Under the pieces are notes generated by a model that had not been told where the DNA came from, ran no database searches, and saw only the letters and a program-made list of their open reading frames with translations. 52,998 bases of DNA from Paraburkholderia silviterrae (GTDB taxonomy: Bacteria; Pseudomonadota; Gammaproteobacteria; Burkholderiales; Burkholderiaceae). The stretch spans positions 321,564 to 374,561 of the forward strand of contig NZ_SMRP01000006.1 in assembly GCF_004353915.1 (NCBI RefSeq). Reading direction: 5' to 3'. The translations under genes and the position numbers were made by a program. Every line of letters begins with the position of its first letter. Positions within the stretch are counted from its first letter, which is position 1. Shown here piece after piece: positions 41,970 to 50,538 of the stretch.

Positions 41970-42464
41970 TCAGCTTTGCAGGATGTCGTTCAGCGCTTGC
42001 TGAAGCTCGGCATTGCTGAGACGGTCCAGCGGAAGCTCGAGCAATTGCAGCATGCGATAGCCGATCGCCTGGCGCGTGAGCTCGAACGCCTGCCGCTTGC
42101 CTTCGTCGCCGCCTGGCGCGTTCGACGGGTCGGCGTAGCCCCAGTGGACCTTGACCGGGCTGCCCGGCCAGAACGGGCATTGCTCGGCCGCCGCGCTGTC
42201 GCAGACCGTGATGACGATGCGCATTTGGGGAGCGCCGTCTTGCGCGAATTCATCCCAGCTTTTGCTGCGATAGCCTTCGGTGTCGACACCCGCGTTCGTC
42301 AGCGCTTCGAGCGCGAACGGATTGATGCGGCCGCTCGGGGCACTGCCTGCGCTATACGCGCGGACGTCCCTGCCGAGCTTCTGGGCCCAATGGTTCAGCA
42401 TGCCCTCGGAGAGCACGCTGCGCGCGGAATTGTGCGTGCAGAGAATGAGTACGTTCGTGGTCAT
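41970..42464 (-). CDS. arsC: Arsenate reductase, low-molecular-weight phosphatase type
   Basis: This 164-residue enzyme reduces arsenate to arsenite using thiol electrons. The P-loop CTHNSARS has nucleophile Cys9, and the second-half region VCDSAAAEQCPFWPG carries the other cysteines. The sequence GSPVKVHWGYADPS and the Trp/Pro context match the glutaredoxin- or thioredoxin-coupled branch seen in proteobacterial acr3 operons. It starts 12 bases after the arsI-like stop. Confidence 0.92.
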   Translation of the reverse strand: MTTNVLILCTHNSARSVLSEGMLNHWAQKLGRDVRAYSAGSAPSGRINPFALEALTNAGVDTEGYRSKSWDEFAQDGAPQMRIVITVCDSAAAEQCPFWPGSPVKVHWGYADPSNAPGGDEGKRQAFELTRQAIGYRMLQLLELPLDRLSNAELQQALNDILQS

Positions 42465-42476
42465 GTCAGTAGGTGC

Positions 42477-42935
42477 TTATTGTTTGCCGATATCGTGGAC
42501 AGGCTTGCCGCGCGGAGCGCAGCAAGCCGATGCCGCTGTCGACGGCAATGCCTGCCGGCTTTCGCCATAGACCTGCGCGCGATCGAGCGTGTGGAAATGT
42601 TCCCAGGCGATGCCCTGCGGATCGACAACCCAGTGCTTGTCGCTGCGCGCATAGCAGCAGGTGGTTTCGCCCTGGTCGAGCAGGGCGATGTCCGCGGCCT
42701 TCGCTCGCTCCGAGAGCTCGGCCAGCTCCGCTTCGTTATCCACCTGGAAGCCCAGGTGGTCCACGCCGGCTTTCGTGCCCCGCGTCGAAATCGCAAAATT
42801 CACGCGAGGATCGTCCAGCATCCATTTCGCGTAATCGGCCTCGACGCGCGCCGGCTCCGTGGCGAATAGCTTCGTGTAGAACGCGACACTGGCCGCAAGA
42901 TCGTCAACGTGGACGTGGATGTGAAAGCGCTTCAT
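42477..42935 (-). CDS. ArsI/CadI-family vicinal-oxygen-chelate protein (C-As lyase-like)
   Basis: This 152-residue glyoxalase-fold protein begins FHIHVHVDDLAASVAFYTKLF, has VDHLGFQVD and VDPQGIAWEHF for the metal site (His60 and Glu112 candidates), and a vicinal Cys93-Cys94 pair in TTCCYA. In ArsI such a pair binds trivalent methyl- or aryl-arsenicals before the carbon-arsenic bond is broken with iron and oxygen. The C-terminal 30 residues carry another Cys pair (ASACCAPRG). CadI-type annotation is common for such proteins, but the operon and Cys pair favour ArsI. It is the second gene, 12 bases after arsR. Confidence 0.83.
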   Translation of the reverse strand: MKRFHIHVHVDDLAASVAFYTKLFATEPARVEADYAKWMLDDPRVNFAISTRGTKAGVDHLGFQVDNEAELAELSERAKAADIALLDQGETTCCYARSDKHWVVDPQGIAWEHFHTLDRAQVYGESRQALPSTAASACCAPRGKPVHDIGKQ

Positions 42936-42947
42936 GGAGGTTCTCCA

Positions 42948-43271
42948 TCAGCATTTGCATGAGTCCGCACCCGGCTCGAGGCAAGCCTGGCCCTGGCAGC
43001 AGTTTTCGGTCAGATAGCCCAGCAGCGCATTCATCTGCTCGAAGGCGGTCCGATAGATCAGGCTGCGCCCGTCGCGCTCCTGCGTGATCAGCCCCGCGTG
43101 CGTCAGCTCTTTCAGATGAAAGGACAGCGTCGCGTTGGGAATATCGAGTTGCTCGGCGATGGCGCCAGGCGTCAGCCCTGAGGGACCGGCCACGACCAGC
43201 ATCCGGAACACACGCAGGCGAAGCCCGTGAGCAAGCGCCGCAAGGGCGCGGATGACATCGTTCTCTTCCAT
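42948..43271 (-). CDS. arsR: ArsR-family arsenite-responsive repressor
   Basis: This 107-residue winged-helix repressor (ALAHGLRLRVFRMLVV, IAEQLDIPNATLSFHLKELTHAGLI, DGRSLIYRT) heads the arsenic operon. The Cys residues lie at the end (ENCCQGQACLEPGADSCKC) instead of the classical CVC in the DNA-binding helix, so sensing probably uses the C-terminal site as in AfArsR-like types. I chose ATG 43271; an upstream start at 43334 would add 21 unsupported residues. The near-dyad ATTTCGAATATATTGGAAAT just before the start is a likely operator. Confidence 0.88.
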   Translation of the reverse strand: MEENDVIRALAALAHGLRLRVFRMLVVAGPSGLTPGAIAEQLDIPNATLSFHLKELTHAGLITQERDGRSLIYRTAFEQMNALLGYLTENCCQGQACLEPGADSCKC

Positions 43272-43506
43272 ATTTCCAATATATTCGAAATGAAGCTCGG
43301 AAGCAAGCAGGTCTCCAAGCCGATGACTGAGCAAACGCCTCGACGGATCCCACTAGCGGGGCGTTTTCATCGAGATTGAGGGTCGCAATCGTTGTACGCG
43401 CACTAAATACGCGAAATCGATGCGAACTGGGAAATGCGCCGGGCGGCGGGGAGGGAGGGCGCGCACTGTCGTGTGAAGCAAGACAGCGGCGCCTTTCTAG
43501 ATGCGC

Positions 43507-43523
43507 TGGCGCAAGCTGCGCCA
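43507..43523 (-). terminator. Hairpin downstream of the POT transporter
   Basis: TGGCGCA (43507-43513) pairs with TGCGCCA (43517-43523), 51 bases beyond the stop of the POT gene. It has no T run and is a weak candidate. Confidence 0.3.
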
Positions 43524-43573
43524 GGCGGAGCCGGAGCCGGGCGGCGCAGTGGCCACCCAGCCCCGGTGAAGGC

Positions 43574-45091
43574 TTACTCGGCGGTCGCGAGCTGGCCTTG
43601 CTTGGCTGCAGCGCCTTCAGCGTGATCATGGCTTTGCTGGTGCGCGCGCGAGAGGCGGCCCATCAGCGGCAGCAACAGGATCGCGAGCAGCGCGCCGGCG
43701 GCCGCAAGCCAGCCGAGGCCGTTGAAGAGCTTCTCGTAGAGCGGCAGCGATTCGAGCGGCGAGAGGCTGCCTTCGGGCATCTTCGCGTAGGTGGCGACCA
43801 CGCTGCCGAGGTATTGCGACACGCCCGTGGCCACGAAGTACGCGCCCATCATGAAGCCGCTCATGCGTGCGGGCACGTAGCGCGCGATCATCGCGAGGCC
43901 GAGGCCGCTCACGAGCAGCTCGCCGAGCGAGTAGAGGCCGTAGCCCGCCACCATGAACCACGACGAGACGCGGCCTTCCACGGCGTAGCGGCCGCTCGCC
44001 GCGAACACGAAGAAGCCCGCTGCCACCACGACGAAGCCGAGCGCGTATTTGGCTGCGACCGGCACGTCGCCGCCGCGGCGCGCGAGGCCCGAGTAGATGG
44101 CCGCGAGGATCGGGCTCATCACCATGATCCAGATGGGGTTCAGCGCCTGGAATTGCGCGGCGCTCCAGCTAAAGAGCGTCGTGCCGAACAGGTTGAACGC
44201 GGGGTCGACGTTGTGCACGGCGAACAGCGTGAGCGAGGTCGACATCTGCTGGTAGAACACGAAGAACAGGATCACCTGCAGCGTGAGGATCAGTGCGGCA
44301 GTCAGGCCCGCGCGCTCCTGGCGTTCGCAGGTGACGAGCATCCAGCCGAAGATCGCGAGAATGGCCGCGGCCGCCGTGTAGACGCACGCCACGGCGAGCT
44401 TCTTGTCCTTGAGCACGAAGAGCGTGGCCACGCCGAGCGCGACGGCGCCGAGCAGGACCCACGCGAGGCGCTTCCACTGCACGGGCTCGGCGTCCGGCGC
44501 CGAGCCGATATGTGCGAGCGTGCGGTGCATGAGGAAGAAGTTGGCGATACCGAGCGCCATGCCGCCGCAGCAGACCGCGAACGCGGTATGCCAGCCCCAA
44601 TGGTCCTTGATCCACGGCGTGAGCAGCATCGAGAACGTCGAGCCGATGTTGACCGCCATGTAGTAAATCGTGAACGCGGCGTCGATGCGCGACTCATCGC
44701 CTTCATAGATGCGGCGCACGAGGTTGGCTGCATTGGACTTGAAGAGGCCATTGCCGACCACGATCACGCCGAGCGCGGCGTACATGAGCGTGAGCCCGTC
44801 GTCGGGCAGCGCCAGCAGGAGATAGCCAGCGAGCAGAATGACCGCGCCGATCAACATCGAGCGGCGCGCGCCGAGCACACGGTCGCCGATCCAGCCGCCG
44901 ATCGCCGGCGAGGCATAGACGAGCGCGGCGAATGCGCCCCAGGTGAGGGTCGCATGCTCTTCCGTGAAGCCGACCCGTTGAACCATGAAAAGAACGAGCA
45001 GCGCCGCCATGCCGTAGTAGCCGAAGCGCTCCCACATCTCGATCAGGAAAATTGTCGAGAACGATTTCGACCTGGAAACCGATGAATTCAT
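43574..45091 (-). CDS. POT-family proton-coupled di/tripeptide transporter (DtpA-like)
   Basis: This 505-residue permease with about 14 helices carries the POT signature EMWERFGYYGM (ExxERFxYY) in helix 1 and GNGLFKSNAANLVRRIY plus the long FxIYYMAVNIGS-type motif (FTIYYMAVNIGSTFSML). It imports short peptides with protons. ATG 45091 has GAGGT upstream; the frame beyond it is unsupported. It stands alone between the arsenic operon and a long intergenic region. Confidence 0.9.
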   Translation of the reverse strand: MNSSVSRSKSFSTIFLIEMWERFGYYGMAALLVLFMVQRVGFTEEHATLTWGAFAALVYASPAIGGWIGDRVLGARRSMLIGAVILLAGYLLLALPDDGLTLMYAALGVIVVGNGLFKSNAANLVRRIYEGDESRIDAAFTIYYMAVNIGSTFSMLLTPWIKDHWGWHTAFAVCCGGMALGIANFFLMHRTLAHIGSAPDAEPVQWKRLAWVLLGAVALGVATLFVLKDKKLAVACVYTAAAAILAIFGWMLVTCERQERAGLTAALILTLQVILFFVFYQQMSTSLTLFAVHNVDPAFNLFGTTLFSWSAAQFQALNPIWIMVMSPILAAIYSGLARRGGDVPVAAKYALGFVVVAAGFFVFAASGRYAVEGRVSSWFMVAGYGLYSLGELLVSGLGLAMIARYVPARMSGFMMGAYFVATGVSQYLGSVVATYAKMPEGSLSPLESLPLYEKLFNGLGWLAAAGALLAILLLPLMGRLSRAHQQSHDHAEGAAAKQGQLATAE

Positions 45092-45805
45092 TGTGACCTC
45101 AATTTGCTGCGAAGGTGGCGAAGACACGCGTTTTGCGTGTGAAGCGCGCGGCAACTTACGCCAGACGTTGCGCGGCTTGCGTTGACGGCGCTTATGGCGC
45201 CCCTTGATTTCATGCCTCCTCCTCGACCGGTCTGCGGATCACGCAGGCACCGGCTTACAATTTCATATTTCTTACGTTAGTCCGACAGTGGCGCTTGCGG
45301 GTCTCGCTGGCGCACTTTTCCGGTGCCGGATCATATAAGTGAAAATCCGGCAAGGCGCAAGGGTATCAAAACAGGTTTACTCTTATCAAACAAATTTTCA
45401 CGATTATTTGCGCTCCTGATCTGGTTTCTGCATGGGCAAATCAGGATCCGGCCGCGCTGGGGCTTGGGGGGAAATCCGCGCCCAGCGCCAGCCGCTGAGC
45501 CAGACGCTCGATCAGACGAAACGAGACGAAACGAGACGAGCGGCATCTATCTCGTGAACTCGATGGGCGTGGGCGACAACGCGCAGCACGAGAAGTCGTC
45601 CCGGGCGCGCTAGAGGTTCTACGGAACATATGCAGGACTCCCAGGCCTGCAAGCCACGTTCTGGCTACGATTCGGACCCGGGCAACATGGCGTGCCGGCT
45701 CGGTGTGAACGTGCCGCTCAAGGTGTTCTGATCGACGCGGCGGTGGCGCCGGTCAGTGCCGGTCAGTGCCGCTCAGTAGCGCGCGGCGACTGCCGGGCCG
45801 GCGCT
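45092..45805. other. 714-bp gene-poor region
   Basis: The left part holds the POT promoter in an AT-richer stretch (about 45230-45420). No gene is convincing: the 96-codon frame at 45323-45613 lacks family motifs and a ribosome site. A short tandem repeat lies at 45515-45540. The right part is GC-rich and contains the doubled string GGTCAGTGCC (near 45751-45771). Confidence 0.45.
45515..45540. repeat. 10-bp tandem repeat GACGAAACGA
   Basis: Two full copies (45515-45524, 45525-45534) and a partial third (45535-45540) occur in tandem in the gene-poor region. Confidence 0.7.
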
Positions 45806-46237
45806 TCATGCGCTTTTTTTGGCTGGCATTTTCGCTGGCGTTTTCGCCCGCGCGCTCGCCGGCGCTTTCTTCGTCTTCTTGAGCTGGTTGAATTCGATGG
45901 CCGCGCGAATGAGCGCCTTCAGGGCGCGCGCATTGACCTTGTCGCCCTCGAAGAAGTCGATCGCGCGCCGCGCATTGCCGTCGAGCCCGGCGTTGAACAG
46001 CTTGTCGGGGTCGGGGAGGCTCGCGCCGTACTGGAACGTGAGCTTCACCTTGCCCTTATGCGCATCGGCGACCGCGATGATGCCGTCGCGATACCACACG
46101 GGGCTGCCCATCCACTTCCATTCCTCGACGATCTCCTTGTCCGCTTCGAGGATGGTCTTGCGCACGGCGGCGAACGTTGCGCCGCGCCAGTCGGCGATGC
46201 CAGCGATCAACGCGTCGATTTGCTCGGATGGGGTCAT
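45806..46237 (-). CDS. DUF1801-family protein with basic tail
   Basis: This 143-residue cytoplasmic protein has the DUF1801/YdhG fold signature: DWRGATFAAVRKTILEADKEIVEEWKWMGSPVWYRDGIIA followed by VKLTFQYGASLPDP. The biochemical role of the family is not known; iron-chaperone-like (frataxin-like) folds have been noted. The last 30 residues are Lys/Ala-rich (KKTKKAPASARAK). It lies 127 bases downstream of the LuxR regulator stop on the same strand; whether they are cotranscribed is unclear. Confidence 0.82.
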   Translation of the reverse strand: MTPSEQIDALIAGIADWRGATFAAVRKTILEADKEIVEEWKWMGSPVWYRDGIIAVADAHKGKVKLTFQYGASLPDPDKLFNAGLDGNARRAIDFFEGDKVNARALKALIRAAIEFNQLKKTKKAPASARAKTPAKMPAKKSA

Positions 46238-46364
46238 GGGCGCTCCCTGTCTTGTGGTCGGAATGGCAGCCGGAACCGGATGTGCCGCTGCCGGCGGCGG
46301 GCGGAGGCGCCATTATCCAACGTGGCGCCATTGCCCGCATTTTGGCGGGAGGGCAACAGGCGCG

Positions 46365-49229
46365 CTAGTCCGCGGATTCGAGCAGCCCGAGCATGAGCGC
46401 TCGGCGCACGGCGTGCTTGCGCGAACTCGCGTCGAGCTTGCCGAACAGATTCTTCAGATGCCACTTGATGGTTTCTTCGCCCACGCCCATCGCCAGCGCG
46501 ATTTCCTTGTTCGACAGCGTGCGCCCGAGCAGTTCGAGGATCTCGCACTCCTTGGGGGTGAGGACGACGCCCGACACCGCGCGCGTTTGCGGCGCCGCGC
46601 GAATCACGGAGGATGCGGCGATCGCGTTCGGGCCGCGCGCGGCGGCGCCGGGCGTGCTTTCGAGCGTGCGCCGTGCCCAGTCCACCACGGCGGGGTGCAG
46701 ATCGGAGAGCGTGCGGGCGAGATGGAAGGTCTGCGCGAGGTCGATGGCCTCGATGAGCAGCGCGCGGCCGCTTGCGCCAGTCTGCTCCAGCGCGTAGGCG
46801 CGCAGCGCCATGATCGCGATGCCGTCGCACCGGCGCTTCATGGCGTCGGCCAGCTGTGCCGCCTCGCCGAGCGCGTCGAGCGCCTGCTGCCAGCGCCGCG
46901 CGGCGATGGCGGCGCACGCCTGGGCGAGTGCCTGCAGCAGCAAGATTTGGCGGCGCCATAGCGGCCGTTCTGGCGCGGTTTCGTTGAGCACGAGTTCGTT
47001 GATGCGCTGCATGAGCGCCTCGCAGGTTTGCAAGCGATAGCAGTTCGCGTGCAGGCGCACCTGTTCGGCGAGGCTCGCCATGGACAGGCGCGGCAGCCGC
47101 CGCGTCACGCCGAGTGCATGCAGCGATTCGAGCAGATCGAGCGCCCGGTGTTCGGCGCCGCGTGCCGCGGCGATGCGCGCCGCCGTGCGCCAGGCAAGGA
47201 TCACGGTGTCCGGGGTTCCGCTGCGCTCCAGAACGTCGAGCCGGTTGGCGAGCAGGGCGGCCGCTTCATCGACGCTGTCGGTTTCGTAGGCAAGCGTCGC
47301 GCACAACGTGGCCAGCATGCAGCTAAGCGGATGGCGGCGGCCGAGATCCGCATCGGCGCTGGCGAGCGCCGGCATCAGCACGGTCCTGGCTAGTTGAAGC
47401 TGGCCCTCCCAGAGGTAGCTGAGCCCGACCACAAAGGCACCCCAGCGCCCGACGTAGTTTGGCTTCCCGGGTTGCCGCGGCGCGCGCGGCTGGAACTGCC
47501 GGGCCTGGGCCGGCTCGCCCAGCGCGAGCGCACGCGAGCCAAGCCGGTTCGCGTGCACTTGGGCAAGCCACGGCTGAGCGCCCGGTGTCGCGTCCACCCA
47601 CGGCTCGAACAGGGCGATGCAGCGATCGATATCGTCCGCGAAGTAAGCGGCGGCGCTCAGGATCAGCGCGCATTCGTAGCGCAATTCGGCATCCACGCCC
47701 GGCCCCGCGAGCACGCGCTCGACTTGCCGCCCGGCCTCGGGGTGGCGCTCGCCGAGCGCAAGCGCCCATGCCGCGGCAAGCCGCAGGCGCGGGCGCGCTT
47801 CGAGTTCGGCCTCGGGCAGCAGTTCGAGCCACTCCAGCGTGGCGGACAGATGCCCCTGGCGCACCGCGTCCAGCAGGCTGCGCTCCGCCAGCTCGAACGC
47901 CAGCCGGTGTTGCCCCGCCGCATGCGCATGGCGCGCCGCGCGTTCCGTCATGCCTTGCTCCGCGAGCCAGGCAGCGGCGCGCGCGTGCAATTGCACCTGA
48001 GTGTGTGCCGGCGTTGGTGTCAGGGGCTGTGTCAGGGGTTGCGCCTGAAATCCCACGCCCTCGGCCTGCGGCCATTGCGCGAGGCGCGCGCGCAGCACGT
48101 CGCGCACGAGCGCATGGAGCTGGAGCCATTCGTTGCCGTCCGCTGCCGTGAAAATCGGCGTGTCGCGCGCGAGACGCGCGAGTTGCTCCGCCGCGTGCGG
48201 CTCGCCGGTCAGGGCCGCGCACAGTGCCGGATGGAGCGTGTCGACGATGCTGATGCGCGTGAGGAAGTCGACGTCGGCGGGCGCGAGTCGGGCGATCAGC
48301 GCCTGCACCAGGCGCTCGCGCAGCTCGCCGGACACGCCTTCGAGCGGCTCGACGATTCGGCGCGGATCGCTCGCGCGCTCCATGGCGGCCAGCGCCAGTT
48401 GCAGGCCCAGCGGCCAGCCTTCGCAGAGTTCGAAGAGGCGCGCGCTGACGTCGGCGTCGATGCGCTCGCCAAAGCGCGCGGCCGCGAGCGCGATGGTTTC
48501 GTCGACCCTGAAACGCAGTGCGTCGGCGTCCACCAGCGCGCACTGGCCGTAGGCGAGCAGATCGGCGAGCGGGGCGTCCAGCCCGTGCCGCGCCGCCACA
48601 ATCGTGCGCAGGTTCGGCGGCGCGTTGTGCAGGATATAGGCGAGCGCATGCACGCCCGAGGCGGGCAGCCGTTCCGCTTCGTCGACGATCAGCACCAGCT
48701 CGAACGAAAGCTGCGCCACCTCCGCGAGCCATGCCGTCACGCCCTCCAGTTCGTGCGCCGCGCCCACCGGGCCGTGGGCCAGATGGCGCGCGAAGGCCGG
48801 GCGCGCGCAGGCCGTGCGTACCGCCTGCACGAGTGCGGGCACGAGACGCTGCGCTTCGTCGCGCTCATCGGCCGAGAGCCATGCAACGGCGGTGCCGTGG
48901 GCGAGATGTTCGCGCCGCCAGAGCGCCAGCAGCGAGGTCTTGCCGAACCCCGCCGGCGCCTGCACCAGCACCGCCGGGCGCTCGCGCACGGCGGCGTTCG
49001 CGGCGCCCAGCCGCGCGCGCGTGAACAGGTGTGCCGGCTCGCGCGGCGCGATGGTTTTCAGGACGAACTCGCTGGCGGCGCGCTCGGCGCCCGGGGCGCC
49101 TGGGGCGGTGGGAGGCACTGAAGGGGGCGCTGAGGGGGGCACTGACGGGGGCACTGAGGGGGGCATCGGGCAGGCAGGATCGAATCGGTCGACCAGCCTT
49201 GCGGGCTGGCTGGTGCAGGGGGGCGGCAT
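46365..49229 (-). CDS. Large LuxR-family regulator, MalT/AlkS-like
   Basis: This 954-residue ATP-dependent activator has a Walker A motif APAGFGKTS (91-99) in a STAND-type NTPase domain (Walker B VLIVDEAERL), a long helical TPR-like sensor region (about 380-850) and a C-terminal LuxR helix-turn-helix (about 885-945; LTPKECEILELLGRTLSNKEIALAMGVGEETIKWHLKNL). The N-terminal 50 residues are a Pro/Ser repeat encoded by a 12-bp microsatellite (about 49114-49166). The start is uncertain: ATG 49229, ATG 49166 and a TTG at 49262 all lack good ribosome sites. The effector is unknown; MalT-like proteins bind a small inducer. It is divergent from the UspA-hemerythrin gene, a possible target. Confidence 0.85.
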   Translation of the reverse strand: MPPPCTSQPARLVDRFDPACPMPPSVPPSVPPSAPPSVPPTAPGAPGAERAASEFVLKTIAPREPAHLFTRARLGAANAAVRERPAVLVQAPAGFGKTSLLALWRREHLAHGTAVAWLSADERDEAQRLVPALVQAVRTACARPAFARHLAHGPVGAAHELEGVTAWLAEVAQLSFELVLIVDEAERLPASGVHALAYILHNAPPNLRTIVAARHGLDAPLADLLAYGQCALVDADALRFRVDETIALAAARFGERIDADVSARLFELCEGWPLGLQLALAAMERASDPRRIVEPLEGVSGELRERLVQALIARLAPADVDFLTRISIVDTLHPALCAALTGEPHAAEQLARLARDTPIFTAADGNEWLQLHALVRDVLRARLAQWPQAEGVGFQAQPLTQPLTPTPAHTQVQLHARAAAWLAEQGMTERAARHAHAAGQHRLAFELAERSLLDAVRQGHLSATLEWLELLPEAELEARPRLRLAAAWALALGERHPEAGRQVERVLAGPGVDAELRYECALILSAAAYFADDIDRCIALFEPWVDATPGAQPWLAQVHANRLGSRALALGEPAQARQFQPRAPRQPGKPNYVGRWGAFVVGLSYLWEGQLQLARTVLMPALASADADLGRRHPLSCMLATLCATLAYETDSVDEAAALLANRLDVLERSGTPDTVILAWRTAARIAAARGAEHRALDLLESLHALGVTRRLPRLSMASLAEQVRLHANCYRLQTCEALMQRINELVLNETAPERPLWRRQILLLQALAQACAAIAARRWQQALDALGEAAQLADAMKRRCDGIAIMALRAYALEQTGASGRALLIEAIDLAQTFHLARTLSDLHPAVVDWARRTLESTPGAAARGPNAIAASSVIRAAPQTRAVSGVVLTPKECEILELLGRTLSNKEIALAMGVGEETIKWHLKNLFGKLDASSRKHAVRRALMLGLLESAD
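49114..49166. repeat. 12-bp microsatellite in the LuxR gene start
   Basis: Degenerate 12-bp units of the type GGGGGCACTGAG/A repeat four to five times. On the minus strand they encode PPSV/PPSA units. Copy number changes would keep the frame. Confidence 0.7.
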
Positions 49230-49465
49230 GAAAGCATCGGCTGGACAGGCGGCCCGCGTCAAGCCCCCCCGCGTCGAGGGGGGCGGTCGTGCGCCGCGCC
49301 GCTACCATGTTTTCAAGGCCGACGAGGCCGCATGCGACGCACGCCGCCTGCCCACCCGACGGGGCCGGCACCAGATGGGGCCGCAAGCAGGGCCGCAAGC
49401 AGGGCCGACGCGGCAAACGCGCGGCCCGCATCCTTTGCCCACCGGATTTGTGTGAGCTTGAACCC

Positions 49466-50470
49466 ATGTATCGCCATTTCGTCGTTCTCGTGGATGACTC
49501 CGACGCCGGCATCGACACCGTGACTCATGCGGTTGCGCTGGCACGCTCGGTTGGCGCGCGCGTGACGTTCGTGCACGTCGTGCGCGAGCCGCAGTACGGT
49601 GCGGGGGCAGCATCCGGGCGCCGGCTCGACGACTGCGTGCGCGAGATGGTCGCCGCGAAGGCCGAGGCGGCGGCGCGGGCGCTGGGCGTGCCGTGCGAGT
49701 CGATGCGCGTGACCGGCGCCGCCGCGCAGCGTGCACGAGCGAGCGACGCCGGCGCTTGGCGCTGCGACCTCGTTTGCGTTGCGGCGCGGGCGGTTGCGGC
49801 GCGAGATGGCGTGGGCGAGGCGGTCGACGTCGATGCCGGCTGCGCGGCAGGCTCGCTTGCCGCGCAGTTCGCGGCCGCAAACGTGCCGGTGCTGAGCTGC
49901 GCCGTGCGGCGCAGCCCGGCGGCAGCGCGTGTGGTGGCGGCGCTCTACCGCGCTCATCGCGCCACGGGCGTCGCGCTGTGCGAGCGCTTGGCCCATAGCG
50001 GGTTGGCCCATGCAGGGCGCGCGGCCGTGCGCGGCGCGGCGGCGAGCGAAGTTGCGTGCGAAGTGGCCAGCGACGTGGCGTGCGACGCAAGCGGAGCCCA
50101 TCCCGGGCTCGACGCCTTGCGCATCCCGCGCCTCGGCCCCGCAGACGCGTGCCGGATTTCCTCGCTGCTGCGCGTGCGCACGAGCGTGGTCGATGCCGAG
50201 CTGGGCGAGCTCGAGCGACAGCATCAGCGTGGCACGGCGCTTTTCGAGGAGCTTGTGCGCGTCGTCGCCGCCAGCTCCGCCGGCGTCGCGCCGCCCGCGC
50301 GCGTTGAAGAGGCGTTGCACGGGTATGCGCAGTTTGTCTGGGAATATTTCGGGCGCAAGGAAGGCGTGATCGTGCCCGCCGCGCAGCGCTATTTGCGCGA
50401 AGACGACTGGCGCGAGATCGAGGCGGCTTTCGCCACTACCGCCTCGATTGCCGGCACAGGTACGCCGTAG
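49466..50470 (+). CDS. UspA domain fused to a degenerate hemerythrin-like domain
   Basis: This 334-residue protein opens with a universal-stress fold (about 1-148; FVVLVDDSDAGIDTVTHAVALARSVGARVTFVHVV). Residues about 155-325 resemble the hemerythrin-like HHE fold (LYRAHRATGVALCERL; LERQHQRGTALFEELVRVV; VWEYFGRKEGVIVPAAQRYLREDDW). Usual metal positions are altered: the expected HE pairs read HQ and YFGRKE, so iron binding is doubtful. A low-complexity stretch (EVACEVASDVACD, about 195-207) lies between. The Usp part lacks a clear ATP-binding GxxGxxG. ATG 49466 is the family start. It is divergent from the MalT-like gene and upstream of the MFS gene by 68 bases. Confidence 0.65.
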   Translation: MYRHFVVLVDDSDAGIDTVTHAVALARSVGARVTFVHVVREPQYGAGAASGRRLDDCVREMVAAKAEAAARALGVPCESMRVTGAAAQRARASDAGAWRCDLVCVAARAVAARDGVGEAVDVDAGCAAGSLAAQFAAANVPVLSCAVRRSPAAARVVAALYRAHRATGVALCERLAHSGLAHAGRAAVRGAAASEVACEVASDVACDASGAHPGLDALRIPRLGPADACRISSLLRVRTSVVDAELGELERQHQRGTALFEELVRVVAASSAGVAPPARVEEALHGYAQFVWEYFGRKEGVIVPAAQRYLREDDWREIEAAFATTASIAGTGTP

Positions 50471-50538
50471 CCCAAGGAGACGACTCGTGGGCCGCAGGGC
50501 CGGTGAGCCAGAAAAAACGAATATCGGAGGAGACAGAG

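Noticed and set aside
43376..45085. 569-codon open frame opposite the POT transporter
   Set aside because: His/Arg/Glu-rich antisense frame with no domain, directly over a POT gene with its full signature.
45323..45613. 96-codon frame in the gap after the POT gene
   Set aside because: No ribosome site or motif, and it runs through a tandem repeat; not supported as a gene.
47394..49121. 575-codon open frame opposite the MalT-like gene
   Set aside because: Low-complexity antisense frame; the minus-strand frame has Walker A, Walker B and a LuxR helix-turn-helix.
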